Positions 10,772 to 25,095 are shown, counted from the stretch's first letter. The stretch: DNA of 64,000 nt from Homarus americanus (GCF_018991925.1 NW_024736071.1:10346700-10410699); one strand, 5' to 3'. The notes: generated by a model not told the origin, from the sequence alone. Translations and numbers: made by a program.

Positions 10772-10800
10772 CATCTTCAATAACTCATATCATTGTATCA

Positions 10801-11659
10801 TAGCTGGATGATCTCATACTCGATTCCGAGTGACAGTAAAGTAGTGGTAGTAGTAGTTGTTGTTGTAATAGTGACGTGATGTGATGTTATGATGAAGGAA
10901 AGTAAAGGTGAAGTCAGCATGTGGTGGGGTGATGCGGATATCATGTTAATGGTGGGAATGAACAAGAAGTTGTGACATAATTGGCATAATTAGCCTTGTC
11001 CTTTGTCAAGTGTTAGTTGTGCTGATATCAGATGCGGCACCATGGTGGGCAGTGCTCCCGTGCGTCTGGGGAAGTCGTAACAACCTGTGCGTTAAGGCGA
11101 GGTGCTGTGACGGATGGTTGAATGGCATTTAAATATGGGTACCCCAGAGAACAAAAACCTTAAAGGATTGGTTTAAACTTCCCGAGAACGTTTTGAGTGG
11201 AGAACTGTGATTGCCAACCCCCAGATATGAGGACGGTATTCTGATTAATGTGACGTAAGGAGATGTAGGGTGGGGAGGTCTGCGCACGCCACACAAAGCA
11301 TAGGGAACTGTTGCACTGCCATGCTGCTCTGTTAAGTAAGAAATATTTTGTCTCTGAATTCTGATACTTTTCATTTGGTTGAAGTGTCATTGAGATGAGT
11401 GAATGAAACATTACTGTATCTTGTCTGCTATAGTATTTGGACGTAAGTCATGCTTTCCATGTCAACTTGGGGCCAAACTTTGGCCATGACGAAATACGTC
11501 TTTGCAAGAGGAGGAATGGTTTTTATATGGGGTTTGTATGCTGTAGCATATTAATCGCGTAATTATACGTGTAATGATCAGTGATGGTGCTTATCCCGTC
11601 ACGTAAGTGATATTTGGAAAAAAGTTAGTAAATTCGGTTATTTGAGACAGAAATGTATC
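10801..11659. other. Unannotated stretch
   Basis: A short (GTAGTAGTAGTT)-type tract lies at 10845-10870, just past the retroelement 3' end, and may derive from its tail. No gene, RNA or known repeat seen in the rest. Confidence 0.45.
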
Positions 11660-11758
11660 NNNNNNNNNNNNNNNNNNNNNNNNNNNNNNNNNNNNNNNNN
11701 NNNNNNNNNNNNNNNNNNNNNNNNNNNNNNNNNNNNNNNNNNNNNNNNNNNNNNNNNN
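11660..11758. other. Assembly gap (run of N)
   Basis: Ninety-nine N. The true length of the missing sequence cannot be judged. Confidence 1.
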
Positions 11759-11776
11759 TCGAAAATTAACTTTTAT

Positions 11777-11950
11777 GGGGGAAATGGTAAAGCCCAGTAC
11801 CGTTAACTCCTCTAAAGCAAAAAGATGTCACAGGTTCGATTCCGCCGGCGGAAGTTGTTGGACTACTTCTAACAACCACATTAGTCCTGTTCACCTAGCA
11901 AAGCAAATAGTTACCTGAATTGTAGTCAGAAAGTTGCGAACTCTTTAATT
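11777..11950 (+). mobile_element. tRNA-derived SINE, copy 1
   Basis: A tRNA-like head is followed by GGTTCGATTCC at 11833-11843, a perfect polymerase III B-box. The body contains ATTAGTCCTGTTCACCTAGC and CAGAAAGTTGCGAA. Head and body match the minus-strand copy at 22255-22445. The cloverleaf is degraded, so this is not a functional tRNA gene. It begins only 18 bases after the assembly gap. Confidence 0.75.
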
Positions 11951-13789
11951 TGCACGACTCTTCAGGCTACCGCCCTCAACTCATGAAACATGAAAAAGCA
12001 TGAACTTAGCAGCTTCCGTTGGCGCTGTAACCTTCTCTTCACCTCACACAAGATGTATGAAGTGTAATAAAAAAAAGAACTTTGTTGCAGAATCCAGCAC
12101 CACTCCACCCCAAAACACTCGTCACACTGCTAAAACCCAGCACTATGCATTTATTTTGCACTATTTCTAATAATCAAATAAAATCCGGTATATTTACCAC
12201 CTGCCTAATATCAAATTAACATTTCCAATATCCATAAGACTGGTAATATCCACTCTACATTAAATGAATAGGCACGTAACATGGCCGAAGACCGATAACA
12301 TCACTGCTCTAATATGTGCTGCCAGGTCCGCGTGAGTGCCTGGTCCAGACAAACTAAGGCTGCAAAAATAAATCATGATATAGAACTTAAGTTGGAATAT
12401 AATGTTTTGTCCTTTTACTTATGAATACAAAGTACACCATCCCTCACCCAGACATGAGGCTACCAAATTCAATTACTTATCACACCATAACCCATCTTAT
12501 ATCCTCATTAAACAGTTTTCAACACTGTCTCATTTCAATTATAATGTTAACCTCTAAAATCTCTTTCTTATCTACATTTATCTGGCTAACAACTTAGCAA
12601 GCCATCAGAATGTAATCTATTATTATTCAACATAACATGAATGCTATTCACACAGGTTTGAAGTATATTAACAAGAATATTTTTTCTTCACTGATATAAG
12701 GTGTAATTTAAATAAATAATTCATAAATGCTTAGATGTGGCGTGAAACACACATTCATCAATTAATGTGTAAACATTAAATACGACCTGGTATATCATGA
12801 CCTGGACAGAGTAATAAGAAATCATATCAAATTGCTTAAAAATAATCTCGTGAGCTATTGACCTCGCGCTCACCGATAACACAGTAACTCAAGTCGATAG
12901 ATACTCTTGCAGTCTCACCTCGCGGAAAGTGGATTAAACAACACTGGGTGTCTGAATATACCCAAATAGAATATCCTAACTATACATAAACAATGGGACT
13001 TCTTTTTTATAACACCAGAAGGCGATCTTAGTTGGTTGAAAGAGAACACTTTCACAATGCCATTTAACAGTTTGTGACCCAGAAAAAAATAGTTTTGATT
13101 CACTCTTTCACGACAGTATCAGAGCAATAAATTCTATAACTTCTCCTGTCTGTCTGTCTGTCTGTCTATCTATCTCTAATCTGTCATCCACCAATATAGT
13201 ATCTAGAACCCACACTTAGATCCGACCACACAAAAATATGTCCTCTCATTAGTCAGAAAAAACGTAACTTATGACCTTTAAGAATCTGAGTCATGTTTAT
13301 AAGTTTATTTACATGTGGAGATAAATGAAAAAATTGGTCTTAGGCAAGTAGAGGCAGATATTTCTGTCGGTATACAAATCTAACGCCATAAGCTAAGTTA
13401 GGTTGATCAGCTCCCTCTCCCCTCTCTCTCCAAATTTTTTAAAGATATCCCACTTCCTTCCTTTAATTTCTGCACCCAACTTTAGGTGTAGCTCAAAAAT
13501 GGTACACAATATTACAATGACTCAAATCTATATAAATCGCCAGTTCTTCATTCTCACAATGGCGCTCCAATATGGCGCTCAATAATACATTGACCCGACT
13601 CGACTCTTGCTGAGCTTGCAGATCAAAGAGAATTCATCAGCCTCCGATATTCAGTTCACTCACACCCCCTCAATTAGAAAAAAGAAAATCTATGGCTAGA
13701 CTATAGACTAAACCAACGCCTCCTCCCTTACCCTTTGACGTCACGACCCTCTGGCCTCATAGCTCCGCCCATGTTTGGTTTTGTGATAC
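11951..13789. other. AT-rich stretch without recognisable genes
   Basis: A short (GTCT)n tract lies at 13148-13167. The remaining sequence is AT-rich with short random frames. I see no splice-supported exon or repeat family. Confidence 0.4.
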
Positions 13790-13990
13790 ATGTCATTACT
13801 ACTGCTACTGTAGACCTGGTACAGGCTGACACAGCCACGGCCTAACGCGCAGAGCCAGGCCTGCATTAACTGGCACTCCGAATAAGCCAGAGCCTAACAT
13901 TAGCACAGCCTGACCGCAGGCCTGGCCTGACTGCGTAGCCTGGCCTGGCAGCTGGCGTTGGCAGCATCAGGCGCAGACTGACTAACCTCG
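13790..13990. repeat. Degenerate GC-rich CAGCCTGAC/GGCCTGGC repeat
   Basis: Irregular recurrences of AGCCTGAC, CCTGGCCTGAC and GCCTAAC over ~200 bases, in contrast with the AT-rich flanks. No clean period and no reading frame. Confidence 0.45.
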
Positions 13991-14776
13991 CCTTCACCCT
14001 AAACCCTCCGGTCGTTGGAAATAGGCTAAGGGGTTGGATCCTCCGGAAACCTATTACTACTACGTAATATTAGTGTCGGATCTTAAACAAGGCAGTAGGT
14101 TGCTGTTCTCCGGGTACTGTATGTTCTTGGAAAATTTGCCTTAATAACATTTCGGTCTTCGCTATAAATGTTATTTTAGTGTACCCAGTCAATTTGTATT
14201 TTCTACCGTAAAGTTACGAGAAAATTATCACTGACATCTGAAATCGAAAAAACCCCAGGGTACATTTGTCAAAATCTAGTTGATATGAAAGTACGTTGTT
14301 GTTTGTTAATGAAAGTTGAAAAACCCAAGTGAAGAAAAATGAATTACCTCTATTCTTATAATTTTACTCAACACATTTCATTTGTTGTTAATAACAGAAA
14401 TTGAATTTTCTATTAATATTATTTTGTTGTGGAGTTGACTCTTCATATTATTCATTAGTAATAATGAAGTTGACTTATTTATTCATTGTTGTAACAGATT
14501 GAATGATATAATATTATTATTTATTATATAGAGTTGAGCCTTCTTAATATTCATTATTATATATAGAGTTGACTTAATATTTTATTCATTATTTAAAATT
14601 CGATCTTAACTTAAACTCTAATAAAGTGTCTAACCTGGTATCTCCTTACATAAACGAAAACACATTCCACATACATCTTAGTACTGTATTTATTTCCATT
14701 GGTTGATAGCAGCAACGCAGGGGTGTGTATGTGTAACCAACAACAATATGTAGCAACCAACATACTCTCTCTAAAT

Positions 14777-14822
<46 letters not shown>

Positions 14823-15441
14823 TCTCAGGATTTTAATACTATTATAATATAAATTTTTGTTGCCCTGATTGTAAGTCAGTATAAACATCATTGTATCATA
14901 ATTTAGCTTATTGAGGATGTGATGCAGGAACTTCTTATATTAATACTGTATTAGTCTTAGGTGCTTAACAACTTCTTAAAATCTGCATGCTTATATTTAG
15001 GTGATTTTTCAGATAAATATCCTTAAGGTTGAGGGTAATAAGGTAGAAATTGGAATTAACTAAGAAAATCTAATGTAAATACGAAATAAATAAAAGACTC
15101 AGTTCTGAAAGATGGGAGACATTTGAGGCTTTGAAGGAGGAAAATAATCAAAGAAGGGCATCGGGAGGGTGTATGAGCTTCAGAAGGGCATAAGAAGGTA
15201 GGGAGGAAGTGTGCTGCACATTTTGTACTCTTGGTATCGAGCGGATAGCGTTTTGACGAGTTCGTGATGACATGGGAGAGTGACTCATGCAAGCGCGGGC
15301 GGCATTGCACACACACACCTCGGGAGAAAAATATTCTTCCCTAGCTATGCTCCTCATTCCAAGTTGTTATTTTTTCAAGTAAGACAGACAAGCCTCTCCT
15401 CTGCATTTTCCTAAACAGGACAGGTGCAGAGATGTTTCATA

Positions 15442-15492
<51 letters not shown>

Positions 15493-16559
15493 CTTGATAC
15501 AATGCGTAAAACTCTAACCCAGTTCATATCTTCAGTTTGATGGGTATAAATAACGCCAATGGCTTATTTTAACAATTTCGTCCTGTGGGTCTTCACTCAT
15601 CATGACAAGGGCACAGTAGAATACCCGGCAACCGCCAGAAATTGGGATGAGGGTGGATAAGAGACATGGTGTCAAAATGGCGTTGGAATGCTGATGACTC
15701 AGTGATTTGTTTGCAGTGACGAACTAGAGATGTGTGTTTGTGTGGAAGCCTGAGTGATAATCACGCCAGCAATAAATATTGCCGGCTCTATTTAATAAAT
15801 CTCTAATAATTCTGCCTAAATAAAAAACCTTCACACGCCCATTCTTCGTGAGAATCGTCGTGTTTGCATTAAAAACAGCATTAACATGGGAATCTACGTT
15901 GATCTGGGACATGATCTGCTGTCAAAATCTTCTCGGACCAATCGCTTCAATCGTGAAAACATTAATATGGTGATGTCTCTGTCAATCCGGTAGCATACTT
16001 ACCAGCTGGAGCCGGAAATAATATATACAGGTGTGCTTTTTTCCTCTTAGAAACTTTGATACGCTCAGCACTTTGTTGATTGTTCCTAAGTTTGACGACT
16101 TTGATGTAGATTTTTATTTCTGCTTCTATTATTTTCCTTTGCAGGTTTTGTTCTTCATCATATTTTTGTACACTGATATTTACCTTTTCTCTACTTACAG
16201 CATGTATTTTTTTTTATACATGTCAATTACTTTTCTTTGTTCTTTATATGTAGTACTTTTACTGTGCGTCCGTAAATTGCCAAATGTGATATTGTATGCC
16301 CCGATACTTTGGTTGTATATGTGTATTTTGTACTTACAATCTTTACTGTGGTGTAATTCGCTACTATTGTACTTTCATAAGCATTTCAGTACTCATTTTA
16401 ATATTATTACGCTTAATTTACGTGCTGTGATAGGTATAATTACTTAAGCCTTTGAATTACTGATGTCTTCCTTACTTTTTGAATACGAGTAATCCTACAG
16501 CCAGTACAATGTCTTAACTTGTTGAGATGTGACTAATCCATGGGTGTGATGACATTCTG
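13991..16559. other. AT-rich stretch with two microsatellites, no gene
   Basis: Contains (AT)n at 14779-14821 and (CT)n at 15446-15489. The longest frame (16031-16447, plus) encodes a Phe/Leu/Tyr/Ile-rich peptide typical of T-rich DNA and matches nothing I recognise. Confidence 0.45.
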
Positions 16560-19500
16560 CTCACTCAGAACAGTGATGACACATTCGTTTTCATCATGCT
16601 GCGCCGTTTATCACCTTAAGTCAGTTGTTGCCATTTTCGTTTTCGCTTACTGCTGCATTAATCTTCAGCAGAGCGTTGTGCCATTTTTCGTTTTCCATAC
16701 ACTGTGCCCGTTAATCACGCCAGAGCCAATTGTTGCCCATATTCATTCGCCATTCTCCTGCCGTTTATCACGTAACCAAAGCCGTTATTACATTTTCGTT
16801 TTCGACCCACTACTACCTGCAATGCAACCACATGTATGGCAATTATTTCCATTTTTCTTTTGCCCACCTACTGCCATTAATCACATATAAAATAGCTGTT
16901 GCCATTTTCTGTTTCCTCTGCCGTTAATCATGTAAAGGCAATTAGTATGATTTTCGTTTCCCCCTACTGGGTCAATCACATGTAAGGCAATTGTTTATAA
17001 ATTTTCGTTTTTCTAAATTCATCCATAGGTAATTATTTATATTTTCATTCCTTCCTCTGCCGTTATTAATCATATAAACAATTATTTACTGTTACCGTTT
17101 CCCCCCCCCTCCTGCTACCGTTAATCACATGGCAAGGCGAACCATTGCCATTTTCGTTTCGCCCTGCTGCCACATAATCACCTTAACAATTCAATTGTTG
17201 CCATTTTCGTTCCCCCACTGCCGTTAATCACATGCTCGCAACTGTTGCCATTACACCTTTCGTTTGCCATACTGCCGTTAATCATGCAATTGTTGCCATT
17301 TTCGTTTCCCCGCACCTACTGCTAATCACATATAACCCAGGCAATTCTTCCATTTTGTTTACCGCCTACTCAAGCTGCCATAATCAAATGTAAGGCAATT
17401 TTTTGCTCATTTTCATTTTTCGCCCTACTACCGTTAATCACAGTAAGGCAATTGTTGCCATTTTCGTTTCTTTTTCTGCCGTTAATCACATGTAAGGCAA
17501 TTGTTGCCATTTTCGTTTCGCCCACTGCCGTTAATCACATGCAGCGCAATTGTTGCCATTTTTCGTTTCGCCACACTGCTGCCATTAATCACAGTAACGC
17601 AATTGTTGCCATTTCGTTTCATACACTGCTTCCGTTAATCACATATGGGCAATTGTTGCCATTTCATTTCACCTGCCGCCACCAACCTAATCGTCACGCT
17701 TAAAGCAACTGTTGCCATTTTCGTTTTATACACTGTTCACCATTAATCACCAAGCAAATGTTGCCATTTCTTTTCGCCCCACCTGCCGATAATCACATGT
17801 AAGGCAATTATTGCCATTTTTGTTTCGCCACACTGCTTCCTTCACATCACATAAGGCAATTGTTGCCATTTCGTTTCGCCCTGCTGCCGTTAATCACATG
17901 TAACGCAATTGTTGCCATTTTCGTTTTCGCCACTCTGCTGCCATTAATCACATGTTAGGCAATTATTGCCACTTTTCGTTTCGCCCCACTGCCCGCGTCT
18001 AATCATACAAGGCAATTCTTGCCATTTTCGTTTCCACTCTGCTGCCATTAATCACGTAACGCAATTGTTTTTTTTCGTTTTCGCCACACTGCTGCCGTTA
18101 ATCACATGTAGGCAATTGTTGCCATTTTTCCTTTTCGCCCCTCGTTGCCGTTAATCACATTTATCGCAATTGTTACGCCATTTATTTTTCGCCTGCTGAC
18201 GTTAATCACTATATAAGGCAACTGTTGCCATTTTTCGTTTCGCCACACTGCTGCCGTTAATCACATCTAGGCAATTTGCCCATTTTCGTTTCCCCACTGC
18301 TGCCGTTAAATCACATGTAAAGCAATTGTTGCCATTTTTCGTTTTCGCCCTCTGCTGCCATTAATCACATGTTAAGCAAAATTATTGCCATTTCGTTTCG
18401 CCCCACTGCTGCGTTAATCATATGTAAGGCAATTCTTGCCATAATTCGTTTTCGCCACTCTCTTCCATTAATCACATACAATTGTTGCCATTTTTCGTTT
18501 TCCACACCTGCTGCCGTTAATCACATGTAAAAGGCAATTGTTGCCAATTTTCGTTTTCGCCCTCTGTTGCCGTTAATCACATGTATCGCAATTGTTGCCA
18601 TTTTCGTTTTCGCCACACTGCTGCCGTTAATCGCATAAAGGCGACTGTTGCCATTTTTCGTTTGTTACCGCCTGCCGTTAATCATATAAGCAATTGTTGC
18701 CATTTTCATTTTCGCCCCACTGCTCGTCGTTAATCATGTACTGCCAAATGTTGCCATTTTTTCGCCCCTCTATTCTTACCTGATAATCGCAAACCTTATT
18801 GCCATTTTTCGTTTTCGCCTGCTGCCGTTAATCATATGTAGGTAATTGTTGCCATTTTCGTTTTCGCCCTCTGTTGCCGTTAATCACATAAGGCAGTTGC
18901 CTTCATTTTCGTAGCCCCCACTGCTTACCGTTAATTACATGTAAGGCAATTTATTTTGCCTTTTTCGTTTTCGCCCTCTTTTCTGATTGTCATCCATATT
19001 GAAAGGGTATTGTCATTTTCGTTTTCGCCAAACTGCTGCCGTTAATCTACAGGTAATTATTGCATTCATCTTTTTTTCCCACTGCTGCCGTTAATCACAT
19101 GTAAGGCAATTCTTCCTTTTTTCGTTTTCGCCAAACTGCCGTTAATCACATATAGTGTAATTGTTGCCATTTTCTGTTTTCGCCCTTTGTTGCCGTTAAT
19201 CACATGTAAGGCAATTGTTGCCACATTTTCGTTTCGCCACACTGCTGCCGTTAAACATCTCAGGCAATTGTTTCCATTTTCGTTTCCGCCCCTGCTGCCG
19301 TTAATCACATGAAATTCAATTGTTGCCATTTTTCGGTTTGCCTACTGCTACCGTTAATCACATAAAGGCAATTGGTGCCATTTTTCGTTTTCCCCTCACT
19401 GCTACCGTTAATTACATAACAAGGCAATTGTTGCCATTTTTCGTTTTCGCCACCTGCTGCCGTTAATCACATGTAATTCAATTTGTTGCCTGCTACCGTT

Positions 19501-20455
19501 AATTACATGTGAGCAATTGTTGCCATTTTTCGTTTTTCGCCACGCGCTGCCGTTAATCCATGTAATAATTGTTGCCAATTTTCGTTTTCGCCACACTGCT
19601 GTCGTTAATCACATATAAAAGGCAACTGTTGCCCGTTTTTCGTTTTACCTTCATTGCTGCCGTTAATCACATAGCCAGGCATTGTGCTTTTCTTCTCCCC
19701 CCCTCCGCTGCCGTTAATTACATGTAGAATAATTGCCTTTTCGTTTCGCCCGCTAATCACATCTAGGCTATGTTCAATTTCGTTCACCCTGCTCGCGTTA
19801 TGCTGTAAAGGCAATTATTTTGCCATTTTCGTTTCCTTCACCTGCCGCCGTTAATCACCCAGCAACTCTTGCCATTTTTTTTCGCCCACCTGCCGTTAAT
19901 CACATTAAGGCAACTGTTGCCATTTTCACTGCTGCCGTTAATCACATGTATAGCAATTGTTGCCCATTTCTTTTTCGCCACTCTGCTGCTGTTAATCTTT
20001 CGTGAGGCGATTGTTGCCATTTTTCGTGTTTTCCACTGCTGCCGTTTATCACATGTAAGGCAATTGTTGCCCTTTTTTTTTTTCCCCCTACCGCGTTAAT
20101 CCATAAGGCAACTCTGCCATTTCTTTTCGCCACACTTCTGCCGTTAATCATATAAGGCAACTGTTGCCATTTTTACCTGCCCGTTAATCATGTATAGCAA
20201 TTGTTGCCATTTTTCTTTTTCGCCACTCTGCTGCTGTTAATCTTTCGTGAGGCGATTGTTGCCATTTTTCGTGTTTGCCTCACTGCTGCCGTTTATCACA
20301 TGTAAGGCAATTGTTGCCCTTTTTCTTTTTCGCCCCACTGCTGCCGTTAATCACATGTAAGGCAATTGTTGCCATTTTTCGTTTTCGCCAAACTGCTGCC
20401 GTTAATCACATGTAAGGCAATTGTTGCCATTTTTCGTTTTCGCCCCTCTGTTAAG
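16560..20455. repeat. ~55-bp satellite array, about 70 units, 3.9 kb
   Basis: The consensus runs GCCGTTAATCACATGTAAGG, then CAATTGTTGCCATTTTTCGT, then TTTCGCCACACTGCT. The most regular units are at 20330-20450; the left end (16560-17000) is very diverged. Units vary in length mainly through loss of one to ten bases. Because 55 is not a multiple of three, frames shift from unit to unit and only short low-complexity peptides arise. The core GCAATTGTTGCCATT is the best-kept part. No gene inside. Confidence 0.93.
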
Positions 20456-20999
20456 TCATCGTGCTAAAAGAGTTTAAACTTTTCTACATATTTTGGATTT
20501 TGGTCTTGTACCTTGAAAAAAAAATATATTTTGTTCTTGGATATAGATTTTCCTGAGTAAAGAACATATCGTGATATTAACCACCTACAAGGTATAGGTA
20601 GCTTACTTTTTAGAATACGAAATTTTACGAGATTCCTCAACACCAAAAATATTTTTAACAACAGATCCCAAGGTTTACTTTTTTATACAAGACAACAACT
20701 ATTAAAAGCAATGAAATGTATTTAATTCAGGTGGTTTATTGTTTAAGAGAGGAATTACCAGATACTTCGCATGTAAACAAAACGATAATGACTGTGCCTG
20801 GGGAAGATCCTTGGTAAACATGCTACGGGATCATCCGGTACTGTATAGAGGCGGTGGACTGGCATGGTGCCCTACTGTAGGCCAACAACATTCTGGGTCT
20901 AGTGGCGGAGGAGGAGGAGGAGGAGGGGGCAAGGATGGGGGAATAACAGGGGTGAGGAGGCATGTTGAGGTAAAGGGGTCAAGAGGATAAATGGAGATT
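20456..20999. other. Spacer with short GGA run
   Basis: No gene seen. (GGA)n at 20907-20927 lies inside a small open frame that I consider chance. Confidence 0.4.
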
Positions 21000-21495
21000 A
21001 GGGTAGAGTAAAAGAGGTAAATTTACGGGTAGGGAGACTAGGCCAGGGGGTAGGTGAGGGGTGTAGCGGGTTAAGATGTGTGAGGTTGGTAGAGAAAGAA
21101 GGATGGCTAAAGAGGGTAAAGGAGAATAGTTTAGGAGGGGCATTGACAGACGAAGAGGATAGGAGAGGAAAAAAGTGAGGTAAGAGAATGAGGGTGGAGA
21201 GGGGCGATGAGATAAGATGGGAAGGGCAAGGTAACGGAGGGTAGGGTCAGGTAAGGGAAGGAAGGGTAAGGAAATAGAGAGTAGGGGAAGGAAAGGGAGG
21301 GTAGGGTTAGGTAAGGGAGGGTAAGGGAAGGTAAGTGAGGCTAGGTTAGGGTAGGGTCCGGGAAAGAGCCCCGTAGGACAAAAGAGCCCTCAACAAAAGC
21401 CTCCTGGACAAAACCTCCTCAGTTAAATTGCGAAGTAGGACAATAGCCCCCGAGTTAAAGTGTAAAATGGGTTAGGTTAGGTTAGGTTAGGCTCA
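21000..21495. repeat. G-rich GGGTAAGG-type degenerate tandem DNA with TTAGG end
   Basis: Irregular GGGTAAGGGAGGGTAGGGTT units (about 21220-21355), followed by ordinary sequence and a run of four GGTTA units at 21470-21492. Strongly purine-biased plus strand. Confidence 0.6.
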
Positions 21496-22254
21496 TAAAG
21501 TGCAAACTGTAAATAGTAAAGAATAGAAATAATGATATAAAAATTATTATTATAATTCGTGCTATGGGGCCTCTGTCCTACACTCAACTTAGGGAAGGTT
21601 AAGGGAGGATGTGGATGGTGGAGAGATGTCAGTGGTGGTCACTGACATTTTCGATTCCTACGACCACCAACAACAGCAGCGACAACCCGCCTGCTTATTC
21701 TGCTGCTGCTGGAGACAGTTCCTGGCTTGTGTCGTCTCCGCACTCGCTGACTCCGCTGTTGCTGGCAAGAAAGTGTTAAGTGGTTGTCGTCATGTGAGGA
21801 GCCTCGTGAGGTAATTTGCATCACGTTGTCTCAGGTGTGGGGGGTTGTTGCCGGCACACGGTAATTGGCCATGCATGTCACCAAGTCATATTTTTTCCCT
21901 CCGTGAGTAGCAAGGAGCTGTAGATAGTTATTTTTAAATTCAAGTTAATGTGTATATTTCACTCATTTCTTCGGGGTTGCTTGATTAAGGCAGGAACGGA
22001 TTAAGATTGACTTGGGCCCCGGGCGGCTCCCTCCACCTACCCAACTTTTTTATTTTTATTTCTTTTTATTTATTGGGCACCCCCCTACATCCTTGTGTAA
22101 GGTGAGGCGCAGAAGCGTTTAAAGCGCCCAACAGGGAAGCATGCTAAGTTCATGGTTGCCTTTATGTCTCACGAGTTAAGGGAGTAGAAGCCTGAAGAGT
22201 CAAGGGCGTAGAGCCTGAAGAGTCAATGGTTTATGTCATCAAGTTATTGGAAGC
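21496..22254. other. Unannotated stretch
   Basis: A frame at 21611-21814 contains a short Gln run and Cys-rich segment but has no recognisable domain or splice context. CAG-rich sequence at 21668-21710. Small repeats of GAGTCAAGGG/GCCTGAAGAGTCAA at 22175-22230 adjoin the SINE. Confidence 0.4.
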
Positions 22255-22445
22255 TCCAACAACTTGTCCCTGAATACGAATTCGCAACTTTCGACCTACA
22301 ACAGGTGCCTACTTAATGCTAGGTGAACAGGGACTAATGGGGGCTAGGAAGTAAGTCCAAACAATTTCCACCGGCCCGGGAATCGAACCCGTGACATCTC
22401 GCTTGCGAGGTAAGAACGGTACCGCTTCTACCACCGGTCCCCCAC
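22255..22445 (-). mobile_element. tRNA-derived SINE, copy 2
   Basis: On the minus strand: a tRNA-like head starting near 22445, an A-box-like TGGTAGAAGCGG, and the B-box GGTTCGATTCC (22379-22389 in reverse). A body follows with CCATTAGTCCCTGTTCACCT and GTCGAAAGTTGCGAATTC. It matches the copy at 11777-11950 over head and body. The 3' end is uncertain. Confidence 0.8.
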
Positions 22446-22687
22446 CTAAAAAACTCAAGATACACAAAGTCAGATAACAAAGCATAACCACCGTCGAAGG
22501 CGAATTAAAGAAAAAAATCCACCTGGACAGCGACAGCCTAATATTGTATATATAACACAACCTCGCCAGCATTTACCTAGACAATACATCGTAAATTCGT
22601 AGATTATTTCACTATTATGAACATCCTATATAAACATTGCTTAACCTTACGTTATGGAGTCAGTAACGTACCTAAATTATCGCTAAA

Positions 22688-22842
22688 GCCATGATAGCCC
22701 ACCCAGCTTACTTCACCTGATGATTAAACACCCTAACAAACGCCACCTGGGGGTGTTAGGTGAGGTTAGGCTAAGTTAGCATTTGGGGGTTTAGTTCATC
22801 AGGTGTAATAAACTAGGGGGCTAATCATCGTGTAATCCCTAA
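22688..22842. repeat. Foldback repeat copy 5
   Basis: Left arm CCCAGCTTACTTCACCTGAT plus GATTAAACACC; right arm GGTTTAGTTCATCAGGTGTA plus ATAAACTAGGGGGCTAATCA. The arms pair over about 45 bases. The centre, CGCCACCTGGGGGTGTTAGG, matches the centres of the copies at 4.1-6.0 kb, more than 16 kb away. Confidence 0.75.
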
Positions 22843-23320
22843 ATATTTATCTACAGCATTAACTCTAGAGCGGAAAGAGCTACAGCGGTCACACCTGGTA
22901 TACATAATCACCACGACTCTGTACCCTCCCTCTATACTCTACACCCTCCCTCTATACTCTGCATCCCGGTGGCATGTTCTACAGGTCCCCAGCCATCACC
23001 ATCACCATCGTCCCTACCTGACCAAATATCCCTCCTCCTACAGACAGACAGACAGACCTGGCATTTTACAAACAGATGAATCACAACAACCCCTTCAAGT
23101 CCAGCTATGTCATTTAGGGTCAGAAGGTCAGGGTCAGAGCTTGGAACAGATAGACACTGACCTGACGTGAGCTGGGATCTCGCCCCATTGCTTTCGAGTT
23201 TGTTTATTTTCGCAGATTTCATCCTTCCGCCCTTGAAGACCCTTTTTTCTCAGGGGCAACACTGAGAATTGCCTTCAAAACTATGCAATAAATATTTTTG
23301 TTTCCAGTTTATTCAAAATG
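22843..23320. other. Unannotated stretch
   Basis: A 20-bp duplication (ACTCTGTACCCTCCCTCTAT / ACTCTACACCCTCCCTCTAT) lies at 22916-22960 and a short (CAGA)n run at 23041-23056. No gene seen. Confidence 0.4.
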
Positions 23321-23326
23321 GCTAGA

Positions 23327-23582
23327 CAATAGACCACCCCACAAAAAAATGCCTAATAATAACTAAACACAGACAGTTCCAAGCGGCCTAAAAATAGCTA
23401 AATATAATAGACCCCTCATAAAAAAACAATAACGTCTGAAACAATAGACCACCCCACAAAAAAGGCCTAATAACAGCTAAACATAGGCCCCTCCAATAAG
23501 AGAGACATAAAAATAGCTAAAAACGTAGACCCCTCATAAAAACATAATAACGTCTGAAACAATAGACCATCCCACCAGAAAG
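23327..23582. repeat. ~116-bp tandem repeat, two units plus a partial third
   Basis: CAATAGACCACCCCACAAAA starts at 23327 and 23442, and a related start lies at 23560. Each unit also holds AGACCCCTCATAAAA and AATAACGTCTGAAA. The spacings are 115 and 118 bases. Confidence 0.8.
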
Positions 23583-23869
23583 GGTCAATAATGTTCTATA
23601 AGGGTGAGGCGTGATGCTGTGTCAGTTTCTGTTATGTTGTCTTAGTTCGTTTTATTTTGTTACCTTGTGTTACATTGTGTGAGCAGTATGTCATATCATG
23701 TGTGAGAGGCAGTGTGTTGTTTCACTCAGTGTGTGTGAGCAATAGGTAGGACCCGCCCCCTTGGGTAGGTAGTTACATATTCACCTCACAAGACTACTTG
23801 ATGCGCACGTCCATACCACACTACACTACACTTTGTTATACCTGTATATATATATATATATATATATAT

Positions 23870-25095
<1,226 letters not shown>

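Larger units (their letters stand above)
7221..10800 (+). mobile_element. RTE/CFDP2-like non-LTR retrotransposon copy A, 5'-truncated and interrupted
   Basis: Order on the plus strand: last part of the leader (7221-7510), APE-type endonuclease (7540-8340), linker, reverse transcriptase (about 9080-10475) and a C-terminal zinc-finger relic (10675-10771). The match to the copy at 34.6-38.6 kb is continuous except for a 365-bp insertion at 8564-8928 and a ~50-base deletion near 7585 that removes the segment after the endonuclease start. The 3' end has the family ending AATAACTCATATCATTGTAT, about 30 bases after the last codon. APE endonuclease plus RT without RNase H and a very short 3' UTR fit the RTE superfamily, but the clade is my inference. 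Stops and frameshifts make it non-functional. Confidence 0.85.

Noticed and set aside
16031..16447. 138-codon hydrophobic frame, possible membrane protein
   Set aside because: Phe/Leu/Tyr/Ile composition is what T-rich DNA gives by chance. No recognisable family, no splice context, and the neighbouring satellite gives similar frames.
20739..21814. Small frames at 20739-20990 and 21611-21814 as host exons
   Set aside because: Low-complexity Gly or Gln stretches, no domain, no supporting splice or conservation signal.
22368..22445. tRNA gene candidate
   Set aside because: The B-box is perfect but the acceptor and anticodon stems do not pair well, and a SINE body shared with another locus follows.
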